NCBI GenBank assembly: GCA_934717675.1
Contig: CAKUYZ010000113.1
Span: forward strand, 1 to 5,131
Source of the DNA: an uncultured Bacteroidales bacterium
Lineage (GTDB): Bacteria; Bacteroidota; Bacteroidia; Bacteroidales; Marinilabiliaceae
Direction of reading: 5' to 3'
DNA length: 5,131 nucleotides
The translations under genes were made by a program, and so were the position numbers. Under the pieces are notes generated by a model, which saw only the letters and a program-made list of their open reading frames with translations, ran no database searches and was not told the DNA's origin. Below are positions 1 through 5,131 of this stretch, piece by piece (positions within the stretch are counted from its first letter, which is position 1; every line of letters begins with the position of its first letter).

Positions 1-117
1 TTTAACCCTCTGACAACATGATTGTGACTTCCTCCTCAGCGCATATTATATCATTCCCGCATCGCACATCTCCTATCCGGTGTCCATAATACTAAAAAAT
101 TGAAGTTGAATACATTA

Positions 118-909
118 CTAAACGATGCCATCCGTAACCCCATGGAACGTCAGCACTGCAGGCCCACTCAGAAGGATGTTGGCAAAGGAGCCGTCAGCCT
201 CTTTGTTGAAAGAAACAGCCAGTCTGCCTCCCCTAGCCTGCACGTCAAAAGCATCGGCCCCAGTTTTAAATGAAGCAGCGATGGCAGACGCAGTGATGCC
301 TGTTCCGCACGCCAGGGTCTCCGCCTCGACACCGCGTTCGTAGGTGCGCACGGCTATACTCTTATCTCCTAAAACTTTAACAAAGTTCACGTTGACGCCA
401 TGAGGCGCATACAGGGGCGAGAACCTGACCCGCGGAGCGACGGACATTATGTCAATTGCGTCAAGGTCATCAACAAAAGTGACGTAATGCGGCACGCCCG
501 TGTTCATAACATATGCTCCATCTTGCTGAACGGCGACACCGGACACAGGAGACATCTGTAAATCCACGCTGAAGTCCGCACTCCTATATACCGCACGGTG
601 AGGGCCGTCTCCGGCGACAAAGTCAAACTCGACATCGGCGGGGACGACGCCCGAGTGGACAGCGAATGCGCAAATGCACCTCGCACCATTGCCACAAAAC
701 GAGGCGTCGCTGCCATCTTGATTATAGTATACCATACGGAATGACGCGCCATCCGCCCTGGAGAGCAGCAAGAGGCCATCCGCCCCAACGCCAAACCGAC
801 GATCGCAAAGGCGCGCGACGGCGCTCCGCGCCAGCCCATCGAAACGGCCGGACATGTTGTCCAAGATGACGAAATCGTTGCCAGCCCCCTCGTACTTAAA
901 GAACTCCAT
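118..909 (-). CDS. dapF: Diaminopimelate epimerase
   Basis: DapF converts LL-diaminopimelate to meso-diaminopimelate in the cytoplasm. This supplies lysine synthesis and the cross-linking residue of peptidoglycan. The 263-residue protein is close to the family's usual length (about 270). It shows the N-terminal GAGNDF motif (residues 8-13), the first catalytic cysteine in FCGNGARC (Cys72), the YERGVEAET segment (190-198) and the second catalytic cysteine in ACGTG (Cys201). These two cysteines are the base/acid pair of the PLP-independent racemase fold, and both halves of the protein are intact. The start ATG lies 12 bp after the ftsE stop. A TAAGGA element 5 nt before it supports this start. 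It is the last gene visible in the run and ends in TAG. I see no terminator beyond it, so the transcript may continue past the window. Identity is very secure. Confidence 0.97.
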   Translation of the reverse strand: MEFFKYEGAGNDFVILDNMSGRFDGLARSAVARLCDRRFGVGADGLLLLSRADGASFRMVYYNQDGSDASFCGNGARCICAFAVHSGVVPADVEFDFVAGDGPHRAVYRSADFSVDLQMSPVSGVAVQQDGAYVMNTGVPHYVTFVDDLDAIDIMSVAPRVRFSPLYAPHGVNVNFVKVLGDKSIAVRTYERGVEAETLACGTGITASAIAASFKTGADAFDVQARGGRLAVSFNKEADGSFANILLSGPAVLTFHGVTDGIV

Positions 910-914
910 AATTT

Positions 915-920
915 TCCTTA
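915..920 (-). promoter_or_regulatory. Shine-Dalgarno-like site before dapF
   Basis: On the minus strand TAAGGA ends 5 nt before the dapF ATG and lies in the 12-bp gap after the ftsE stop. It is the only clear Shine-Dalgarno-like match before the starts of the five clustered genes. The other starts are preceded by A/T-rich or pyrimidine-rich sequence, as is common in Bacteroidota. It supports the chosen dapF start, but a six-base match can occur by chance. Confidence 0.4.
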
Positions 921-921
921 C

Positions 922-1623
922 CTATCGCTCGATGAGAAGTGAATTGTCGCACTCTATGGTACGCGCCGGGAATTTAGAGATCACATTATGATTGTGCGTG
1001 GCCATGACGACCGACTTGCCCGAAGCATTGATTTGAAGGAGGAGGCGCATAAGCTCGTCCGTGGTGTCCGGGTCCAAATTGCCCGTAGGCTCATCGGCCA
1101 AAATGAGATCGGGGCTGTTGAGCAAGGCCCTGGCAATGGCTATGCGCTGCTGCTCGCCACCAGAGAGCTGGTGAGGCTTCTTGTATCCTTTGTTTATCAT
1201 ATCCACCTGGGCGAGGACCTCACGGATGCGCTTGTCCATATCCACCTTTTTGCGCCATCCCGTAGCCTTTAGCACAAACTCCAAGTTGTCATACACGGGA
1301 CGATCAGACAGCAGCTGAAAGTCTTGAAAAACGATTCCCATCCGGCGTCGGAGGAAAGGGACATCGGACGCGCGCAGCGTGCGGAGGTCGAAGCCCGCTA
1401 CAAAACCCGAACGGCCCTCGAAAGGCAGCTCGGCGTAGAGAGTCTTGAGCAGACTGGACTTTCCACTGCCCACCCTGCCGATGATATAGACAAATTCACC
1501 CGCCTTGATTTCGAGGTTTACATCGCGGAGGACTATGTTATCCTCCTGCATGACCGTGGCCCCAAGAATTTCAACAATATTGCCGTTGTCATTTATGACA
1601 GGCGAAGACTGAGACGTGGACAT
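922..1623 (-). CDS. ftsE: FtsE-type cell-division ABC transporter ATPase
   Basis: This is a complete 233-residue ABC ATPase of the FtsE/LolD/MacB class. In order it has Walker A GRVGSGKS (residues 49-56, Lys55), Q-loop Gln100 in IVFQD, signature LSGGEQQR (153-160), Walker B with LILADEPTG (173-181, Asp177 and Glu178), a D-loop and the switch His210 in ATHN. No membrane segment is present, so it should act at the inner face of the membrane with a permease partner. FtsE pairs with FtsX, and ATP hydrolysis there activates periplasmic peptidoglycan hydrolases at the septum. The FtsE call, rather than LolD or MacB, rests on overall resemblance to Bacteroidota FtsE and on neighbours mltG and dapF. 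No ftsX is adjacent. The start lies 18 bp after the mltG stop without a Shine-Dalgarno sequence. Residues 1-20 are a hydrophilic extension before the ATPase fold. Confidence 0.87.
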   Translation of the reverse strand: MSTSQSSPVINDNGNIVEILGATVMQEDNIVLRDVNLEIKAGEFVYIIGRVGSGKSSLLKTLYAELPFEGRSGFVAGFDLRTLRASDVPFLRRRMGIVFQDFQLLSDRPVYDNLEFVLKATGWRKKVDMDKRIREVLAQVDMINKGYKKPHQLSGGEQQRIAIARALLNSPDLILADEPTGNLDPDTTDELMRLLLQINASGKSVVMATHNHNVISKFPARTIECDNSLLIER

Positions 1624-1641
1624 TATTGGACAGTGTGTGAG

Positions 1642-2706
1642 TTATCTGTATATCTTACGTTGGTTAAGAGACTTGTGGTATTCAGAGGCATTGCGCTGGT
1701 GCTGAGCCAAAGTCCGAGCGAAAGAGTGCCGCCCGCTTCCATCGGGACGCGCGCACATATATAGGAAATCGGTGTCCGCCGCATCCAGAACGGCATCGAT
1801 GGCCTTCTTAGAGGGGATGCGGATTGGGCCTGGCGGCAATCCGAGATTCTTGTATGTGTTATAAGGGGAATCCACTTGCGTATCAGCGTGCGAGACGCGC
1901 CTGATGGAGAAGTCGCCAAGCGCGAACTTTAGCGTCGGACAAGCCTGGAGCGGCATTGAGATTCGCAGCCTGTTGAGATAAATGCTGGCAATGATCCTTT
2001 GCTCGTCTGCCAAATTGCTCTCCTCCTCCACTATCGAAGCCAATATGGACACTTGAACGGGAGACAGGCCGAGAGAGTCTGCCTTATGTTGCCTGGCCGT
2101 GTTCCAAAAACCTACGTACTCCCTATGCATCCGTTCGACGAAAGCCCGCGGGCGGACGTTCCACCACAGACTGTATGTGTCTGGAAGATATATGGCGGGC
2201 GCGGTCTGACGGTCAAGCCCCCACGCGGCCAAAGACGCAGAATCTCGCATAGCGGTCAACAATTCCGCAGAGTCGGCCTCAACGTGACGCGAGACGACGC
2301 CCGCCAAATTTTGAAGCGTCCGGACGTTATTGAACGTCACATTTACAGGCTTCTGCGCCCCCGCCCTCAGCATTGCCACCAAAGAGCGCGCCGTGAGACC
2401 GGACGAAAGCTCATAGCGGCCAGGCTTCACGGCAGACGAGTAACCCATAAGGGCGGCCATTGAGACAAACGCCTCCTTGTCTGCCAAAAGCCCTTTTGAA
2501 TCTAACAGCATCAAGACGTCGTCAAAGTCAGCACCCGTCGGCACATAAAGATACTCAGTCTCGCCGCCATCCAACGTAAGCACCGGATTTACAACATATC
2601 TGCGCAAAAAGATGAGCGCCACGATGGCGATGACCGCAAGGGATAGTCCCAAAGTCACAACAAGCCTTGCCGGCCTTATATGTAATGACGTCCGCTTTAT
2701 CGGCAT
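1642..2706 (-). CDS. mltG: Endolytic peptidoglycan transglycosylase MltG (YceG family)
   Basis: MltG is an inner-membrane enzyme that cleaves nascent glycan strands internally and so helps set strand length. The 354-residue protein has a short cytoplasmic N-terminus with basic residues, one membrane segment (about residues 15-36), a LysM-like region, then the YceG catalytic domain. Visible hallmarks are the catalytic motif ASIVEEES (223-230), with Glu227 aligning to the catalytic glutamate of E. coli MltG (VEKET). Others are YLNRLR (243-248), LQACPT (253-258), SPYNTYKNLGLPPGPI (280-295) and FLYMCARPDGSGRHSFARTL (314-333). All parts are present, so it should be active. Its ATG is 3 bp after the smpB stop and in the same frame, which suggests translational coupling. 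One oddity is Cys256, where I expect aspartate in the usual LQxDPT motif. Confidence 0.95.
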   Translation of the reverse strand: MPIKRTSLHIRPARLVVTLGLSLAVIAIVALIFLRRYVVNPVLTLDGGETEYLYVPTGADFDDVLMLLDSKGLLADKEAFVSMAALMGYSSAVKPGRYELSSGLTARSLVAMLRAGAQKPVNVTFNNVRTLQNLAGVVSRHVEADSAELLTAMRDSASLAAWGLDRQTAPAIYLPDTYSLWWNVRPRAFVERMHREYVGFWNTARQHKADSLGLSPVQVSILASIVEEESNLADEQRIIASIYLNRLRISMPLQACPTLKFALGDFSIRRVSHADTQVDSPYNTYKNLGLPPGPIRIPSKKAIDAVLDAADTDFLYMCARPDGSGRHSFARTLAQHQRNASEYHKSLNQRKIYR

Positions 2707-2709
2707 TCT

Positions 2710-3168
2710 TTAAAAATGTTTGGTGACGCGATCCATATCCCGTTGCGCATCCTTCGCCTTCAGCGTCTCGCGCTTGTCATATTCCTTCTTGCCTCGCGCC
2801 AAGCCGATCTCCAACTTGGCCAAACCACGGTCGTTGATGAACAGAGCCAAGGGCACTACTGTGAGGCCGCTCTCCTTGGTCTTCCGCTCCAACTTGTTCA
2901 GCTCCTTTCGTTTCAACAGCAGCTTGCGCTCGCGCTCAGGGGCATGGTTGTTGAACGTCCCGTAAAAATATTCCGCAATCCTCATGCCTTTGACCCAAAG
3001 CTCGCCCCGATTGAAGAAGCAATAAGAGTCTGGCAACGAGGCATGGCCACCGCGTATTGACTTGATTTCAGTGCCATAGAGCTGAATTCCGGCCACGAAC
3101 CTCTCAAGAATCTCGTAGTCGAATGTCGCCCTCTTATTCTTAATGTAAATTTTTTCCTGCTGTGCCAT
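2710..3168 (-). CDS. smpB: SsrA (tmRNA)-binding protein SmpB
   Basis: SmpB binds the tRNA-like part of tmRNA and delivers it to stalled ribosomes in trans-translation, which frees the ribosome and tags the unfinished protein. The 152-residue length is typical. It shows the oligonucleotide-binding barrel with KNKRATFDY (residues 10-18), LYGTEIKSIRGG (30-41), DSYCFF (47-52), NNHAPERERKLLLKRKEL (73-90) and GLTVVPLALF (101-110). The basic LARGKKEYDKRETLKAKDAQRD stretch follows (123-144), continuing into the C-terminal tail that forms a helix in the decoding centre. The start follows the cyclase-like gene stop by 23 bp, with a small hairpin but no Shine-Dalgarno sequence in the gap. The reading frame is intact and there is no rival start nearby. 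The tmRNA gene (ssrA) is not in this window. Confidence 0.97.
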   Translation of the reverse strand: MAQQEKIYIKNKRATFDYEILERFVAGIQLYGTEIKSIRGGHASLPDSYCFFNRGELWVKGMRIAEYFYGTFNNHAPERERKLLLKRKELNKLERKTKESGLTVVPLALFINDRGLAKLEIGLARGKKEYDKRETLKAKDAQRDMDRVTKHF

Positions 3169-3177
3169 TGGAAAGAG

Positions 3178-3192
3178 AAGCCCATAGGGCTC
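3178..3192 (-). other. Small hairpin between the cyclase-like gene and smpB
   Basis: In the minus-strand transcript AGCCC, a 3-nt UAU loop and GGGCU form a perfect five-pair stem, with one further G-U pair at its base. The hairpin begins at the G of the cyclase-like gene's TAG stop and fills the first half of the 23-bp gap to smpB. It is followed by the pyrimidine-rich stretch UCUCUUUCC. The stem is short for an intrinsic terminator and the tract after it is not a U run. It could be a weak attenuator, an RNA-processing site or chance. Confidence 0.35.
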
Positions 3193-4598
3193 TATTTGAC
3201 TCCATTTCGCTCACACTCGTCAACAAGCTCCTTCAGCCTCTCGATCTGGCTTTGCTTGTTTACCTCGCGCAGGCTCTGAGCCGTCTTGGTGTAATACTGA
3301 TGATTAGAAATGAACTTGATCTGCACCTTGTTCCATTCGTTCATGGTCATTTTTGACCCGCTGCGCTCCACGATCTCCTTGTAGAGCATATTGGAGACCG
3401 GGATAAAGTCACTCCTGCCCAAATAGTCCAAATCACTGTCTTGAATGACAGCCTCAAGGATGTCAGCCGGCTGGTGCGGCAATTTTGTCGCCATAATGAT
3501 CCTCTTGATGGTGCTGATCTTCTCCGTCGAGTAGTTATAGCGCGGCAAAATCTCATCCACATATTGGCAACTGACCTCCTCGTGCCCCTCGTTAGTCTTG
3601 ATCATGCCCGTGTCATGGAACAAAGCCGCAACTTTAAGCAGCAGTATGTCGCTCTCTTTCAGCCCTTCAGCCCATCCGATAAGCTCAACTTCCGTGGTGA
3701 CATCTATTGTGTGCTTCACGTTATGATAATAGACGCACTTGGGGAGCTGCTCCTCCAGCATGTCAAGGACATACTCTTGAATGTCCATGAACTGCACTCG
3801 CGAATAGTAGAGGTCGAATAAATCGTTAAGCGGGTGAGCCGGGTCTCCTGTGCACAATTCTGGCCGATAGCGCAGATATTTAAAGACCTGCATATCGCCA
3901 CTGTACTTGACCGGAATCTGGAAGAAAGGCTCTACCTCAAAGAACTCCTTGACAAGTTCGTATGTCATTGGGGACATGGCAATCGCGCCAACGTCCGTAG
4001 TCAACGCCAACCTCGACGCTGTCAGCACATTGGTTCCCGACAGCGTATATGGCTTCTTGCCCCGACCAGAGTATCGGCCGATCACAGGCCCCGTATGAAC
4101 CCCAATCTGCAAGTCCCAAATGACGTCATGCTCTTTCTTGAATTTCTCCATCCACTGGCTGATGTCTTCCGCAGCGCGGACGGCATCAATAGGGTTTGTT
4201 TTGTTCTCTTGAATCAAGCCTCCCGCAAGAAGGATATTGTCACCAACCGTGGTGATTTTGACCAAGTTCCGGCTCTCTGCAAAATCACATACGCTAATCT
4301 CAATCTCATCAAGCAAATCGAGCTGCCGCTGGGCATTCGTTGAATGAGAGAGCTTTTTGAAGCCTTTTATGACGACATAGATGAGCGACACCATCTTGAA
4401 GTGCTTCACTCCTTGACGCTCCTTGTGTCCCTCGTCCTCTAGGCCGAACTCTCGCAGCAATTGCCGATACTGCTCGTTTCGAGAACTCATGCTGTTGTAC
4501 TGAACCAACAGCTCATCAAGCTGTTTGTCCAGATCCGCATTCCTCTTGACAAGCTCCTTCAGATGCTGAAGTTTCTCGCTCTCCTTATCATCCATCAT
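3192..4598 (-). CDS. Cyclase-like domain fused to a PDE-like HD domain
   Basis: This is an intact 468-residue cytoplasmic protein with no signal peptide or membrane segment. Residues about 5-50 look like a coiled coil, suggesting a dimer. Residues about 65-245 resemble a class III adenylate/guanylate cyclase domain (IKGFKKLS 77-84, TTVGDNILLAGG 116-127, IGVHTGPVIG 165-174, SGTNVLTASRL 187-197). By hand alignment only Asp120 and Arg196 of the catalytic set remain. The first metal aspartate is Val76, the base-selecting positions are Thr116 and Thr185, and the transition-state asparagine is Leu192. Residues about 255-440 form an HD domain with YHNVKHTIDV (291-300), FHDTG (327-331), His339, His375 and IQDSDLD (385-391). 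The HNxxH...HD pattern is like cyclic-nucleotide phosphodiesterases. It probably heads the downstream operon. The start has tandem ATGs and no Shine-Dalgarno sequence. Domain architecture is confident; activity and substrate are unknown. Confidence 0.85.
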   Translation of the reverse strand: MMDDKESEKLQHLKELVKRNADLDKQLDELLVQYNSMSSRNEQYRQLLREFGLEDEGHKERQGVKHFKMVSLIYVVIKGFKKLSHSTNAQRQLDLLDEIEISVCDFAESRNLVKITTVGDNILLAGGLIQENKTNPIDAVRAAEDISQWMEKFKKEHDVIWDLQIGVHTGPVIGRYSGRGKKPYTLSGTNVLTASRLALTTDVGAIAMSPMTYELVKEFFEVEPFFQIPVKYSGDMQVFKYLRYRPELCTGDPAHPLNDLFDLYYSRVQFMDIQEYVLDMLEEQLPKCVYYHNVKHTIDVTTEVELIGWAEGLKESDILLLKVAALFHDTGMIKTNEGHEEVSCQYVDEILPRYNYSTEKISTIKRIIMATKLPHQPADILEAVIQDSDLDYLGRSDFIPVSNMLYKEIVERSGSKMTMNEWNKVQIKFISNHQYYTKTAQSLREVNKQSQIERLKELVDECERNGVK

Positions 4599-4628
4599 TT
4601 ATGTGCAAATCAAAACATTGGCAATACG

Positions 4629-4660
4629 CAAAGAGACACCCTCAAAAGTGTCCACCTTTG
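4629..4660 (-). other. Imperfect inverted repeat in the leader of the cyclase-like gene
   Basis: On the minus strand CAAAG-GTG-GACAC, an 8-nt loop, then GTGTC-T-CTTTG gives two five-pair stems separated by a 3-by-1 internal loop. It lies 30 nt before the ATG of the cyclase-like gene and downstream of the rpoZ terminator, so it falls in the presumed promoter/leader region of the five-gene run. It could be an operator or an RNA structure in the leader. It could equally be chance, because each arm is only five bases. Confidence 0.25.
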
Positions 4661-4711
4661 ACTTTACGGAAGTATGGCGCTTGAGGTTGCACCACCCATG
4701 CCGGCACTAAC

Positions 4712-4745
4712 AAAAAACCGCCGGATTACCCCTCCGACGGTTTTT
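4712..4745 (-). terminator. Intrinsic terminator of rpoZ
   Basis: On the minus strand a 13-pair stem (arms 4733-4745 and 4713-4725) closes a 7-nt loop (4726-4732). Its GC-rich core, CCGUCGGA with UCCGGCGG, is followed by a run of six T (4717-4712). It starts 31 nt after the rpoZ stop. Positions 4737 and 4721 form a G-U wobble in minus-strand RNA but a C-A mismatch in plus-strand RNA, so the structure is better suited to leftward transcription. It marks the end of the rpoZ unit and implies that the cyclase-like gene has its own promoter, or depends on readthrough. Confidence 0.88.
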
Positions 4746-4776
4746 ACCCCGCAGCACTCCCTGCAAGGCTAAGACG

Positions 4777-5131
4777 CTACTTCGCGGCTACATCCGCCTC
4801 ATCGTCATCAGACAAAAGACGCTGAGCAGTCTCATCCGGCCGGCGGAAATATAGTTTGTCATCGCAATATTCCTGCGTGGCAATGCTTACTGGTTTGGGG
4901 AGCTTCTCGTAGAACTTAGAAATCTCTATCTGCTCCCTGTTCTCGAAGACCTCCTCCAGATTGTCGGTGTACGACGCGAACTCTTGAAGCTTTTTGGAAA
5001 GCTCCTCCTTCACGTCAATGCTTATCTGGTTGGCCCTCTTTGCTATGATGTTGACCATCTCATAGACATTACCGGTCTTCTCCGCCATGATGACGGTGTC
5101 CCTAGTAATTGTGTTGAGAGGAGCCTTGCTC
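4777..5131 (-). CDS. rpoZ: RNA polymerase omega subunit (Rpb6/RpoZ), 5' end outside window
   Basis: The omega subunit binds beta-prime and helps assemble and stabilise RNA polymerase. The visible 117 codons have the Bacteroidota form: TGNVYEMVNIIAKRANQI, then SKKLQEFASYTDNLEEVF, ENREQIEISKFYEKLPKPV, a region ending KLYFRRP, and an acidic tail. The first in-frame ATG is at 5086-5088. The frame stays open to the window edge and reads KAPLNTITRDTVI just before it. TITRD matches the conserved start region of this family, so the ATG at 5088 is internal and the true start lies beyond 5131, probably by only a few codons. The gene ends in TAG and is followed by a terminator. The partner gene upstream is not visible. 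Confidence 0.93.
   Translation of the reverse strand, partial: SKAPLNTITRDTVIMAEKTGNVYEMVNIIAKRANQISIDVKEELSKKLQEFASYTDNLEEVFENREQIEISKFYEKLPKPVSIATQEYCDDKLYFRRPDETAQRLLSDDDEADVAAK

Larger units (their letters stand above)
118..4598 (-). other. Probable five-gene operon (cyclase-like/HD, smpB, mltG, ftsE, dapF)
   Basis: Five intact genes on one strand are separated by only 23, 3, 18 and 12 bp, with no long-stem terminator between them. The rpoZ terminator bounds the unit on its upstream side. Co-transcription is inferred from spacing. An internal promoter inside a coding region, for example before smpB or ftsE, cannot be excluded. MltG, FtsE and DapF share a cell-wall theme. SmpB and the cyclase-like protein do not obviously belong to it. 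Confidence 0.7.

Noticed and set aside
2..19. Six-codon minus-strand reading frame (MLSEG) with GAGGAGGAA about 9 nt upstream
   Set aside because: The purine-rich match is striking for this group, but the peptide is tiny and nothing downstream is visible to make it a leader peptide.
1..117. Possible terminator after dapF
   Set aside because: A six-T run follows the dapF stop on the minus strand, but no stable stem precedes it, so the end of the transcript cannot be placed here.
504..839. Minus-strand open frame of 111 codons in another frame inside dapF
   Set aside because: It overlaps the dapF region holding the first catalytic cysteine motif. It has no recognisable content and cannot be separated from chance.
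1324..1764. Plus-strand open frame of 146 codons
   Set aside because: It lies opposite ftsE and the end of mltG, both of which have full family motifs. Its translation shows no recognisable domain, so it is an antisense shadow.
1999..2463. Plus-strand open frame of 154 codons
   Set aside because: It lies wholly opposite the MltG catalytic region, is rich in Arg and His as mirrored frames often are, and has no domain.
3834..4343. Plus-strand open frame of 169 codons
   Set aside because: It is antisense to the cyclase-like domain. The composition is typical of a shadow and no family is recognisable.
4599..4625. Possible Bacteroidota promoter (TTTG with TAnnTTTG) just before the cyclase-like gene
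   Set aside because: The best -7-like match, TTGATTTG, lies only 8 nt from the ATG, lacks the expected A, and has no TTTG at the usual 19-21 base distance.

Overview
This window most likely comes from a chromosome of the phylum Bacteroidota, probably the order Bacteroidales. The best evidence is the RNA polymerase omega subunit at the right edge. It is the long Rpb6/RpoZ form of that phylum, with a TITRD start region, TGNVYE, IAKRANQI and the NLEEVFENREQIEISKFYEKLPKP core. The FtsE-type ATPase also looks like the Bacteroidota form, and most start codons lack a Shine-Dalgarno sequence. No mobile element, CRISPR array, tRNA or rRNA is visible. Species cannot be named from this window.

All six genes lie on the minus strand, so they read from right to left. 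At the right edge is rpoZ (4777-5131), cut by the window end. It is followed by a clear intrinsic terminator (4712-4745), which separates it from the next unit. Five closely packed genes follow: an unnamed cyclase-like/HD-domain protein (3192-4598), smpB (2710-3168), mltG (1642-2706), ftsE (922-1623) and dapF (118-909). The gaps are 23, 3, 18 and 12 bp, so they are probably one operon. The left 117 bp beyond dapF contain no convincing gene and no terminator. The 178 bp between rpoZ and the cyclase-like gene hold the terminator and an imperfect inverted repeat in the presumed leader, but no promoter I could call.

Three of the five operon genes concern peptidoglycan and division. DapF makes the meso-diaminopimelate used in the wall, MltG cuts nascent glycan strands, and FtsE is the ATPase of the FtsEX complex that controls wall hydrolases during division. 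SmpB belongs to ribosome rescue with tmRNA. The first gene is the unusual one. It joins a coiled coil, a class III nucleotide cyclase fold that has lost most catalytic residues by my hand alignment, and an HD hydrolase domain whose HNxxH...HD pattern resembles cyclic-nucleotide phosphodiesterases. It is the best candidate here for an undescribed signalling component, perhaps a nucleotide-controlled phosphodiesterase co-expressed with wall and translation-rescue genes. That role is inference.
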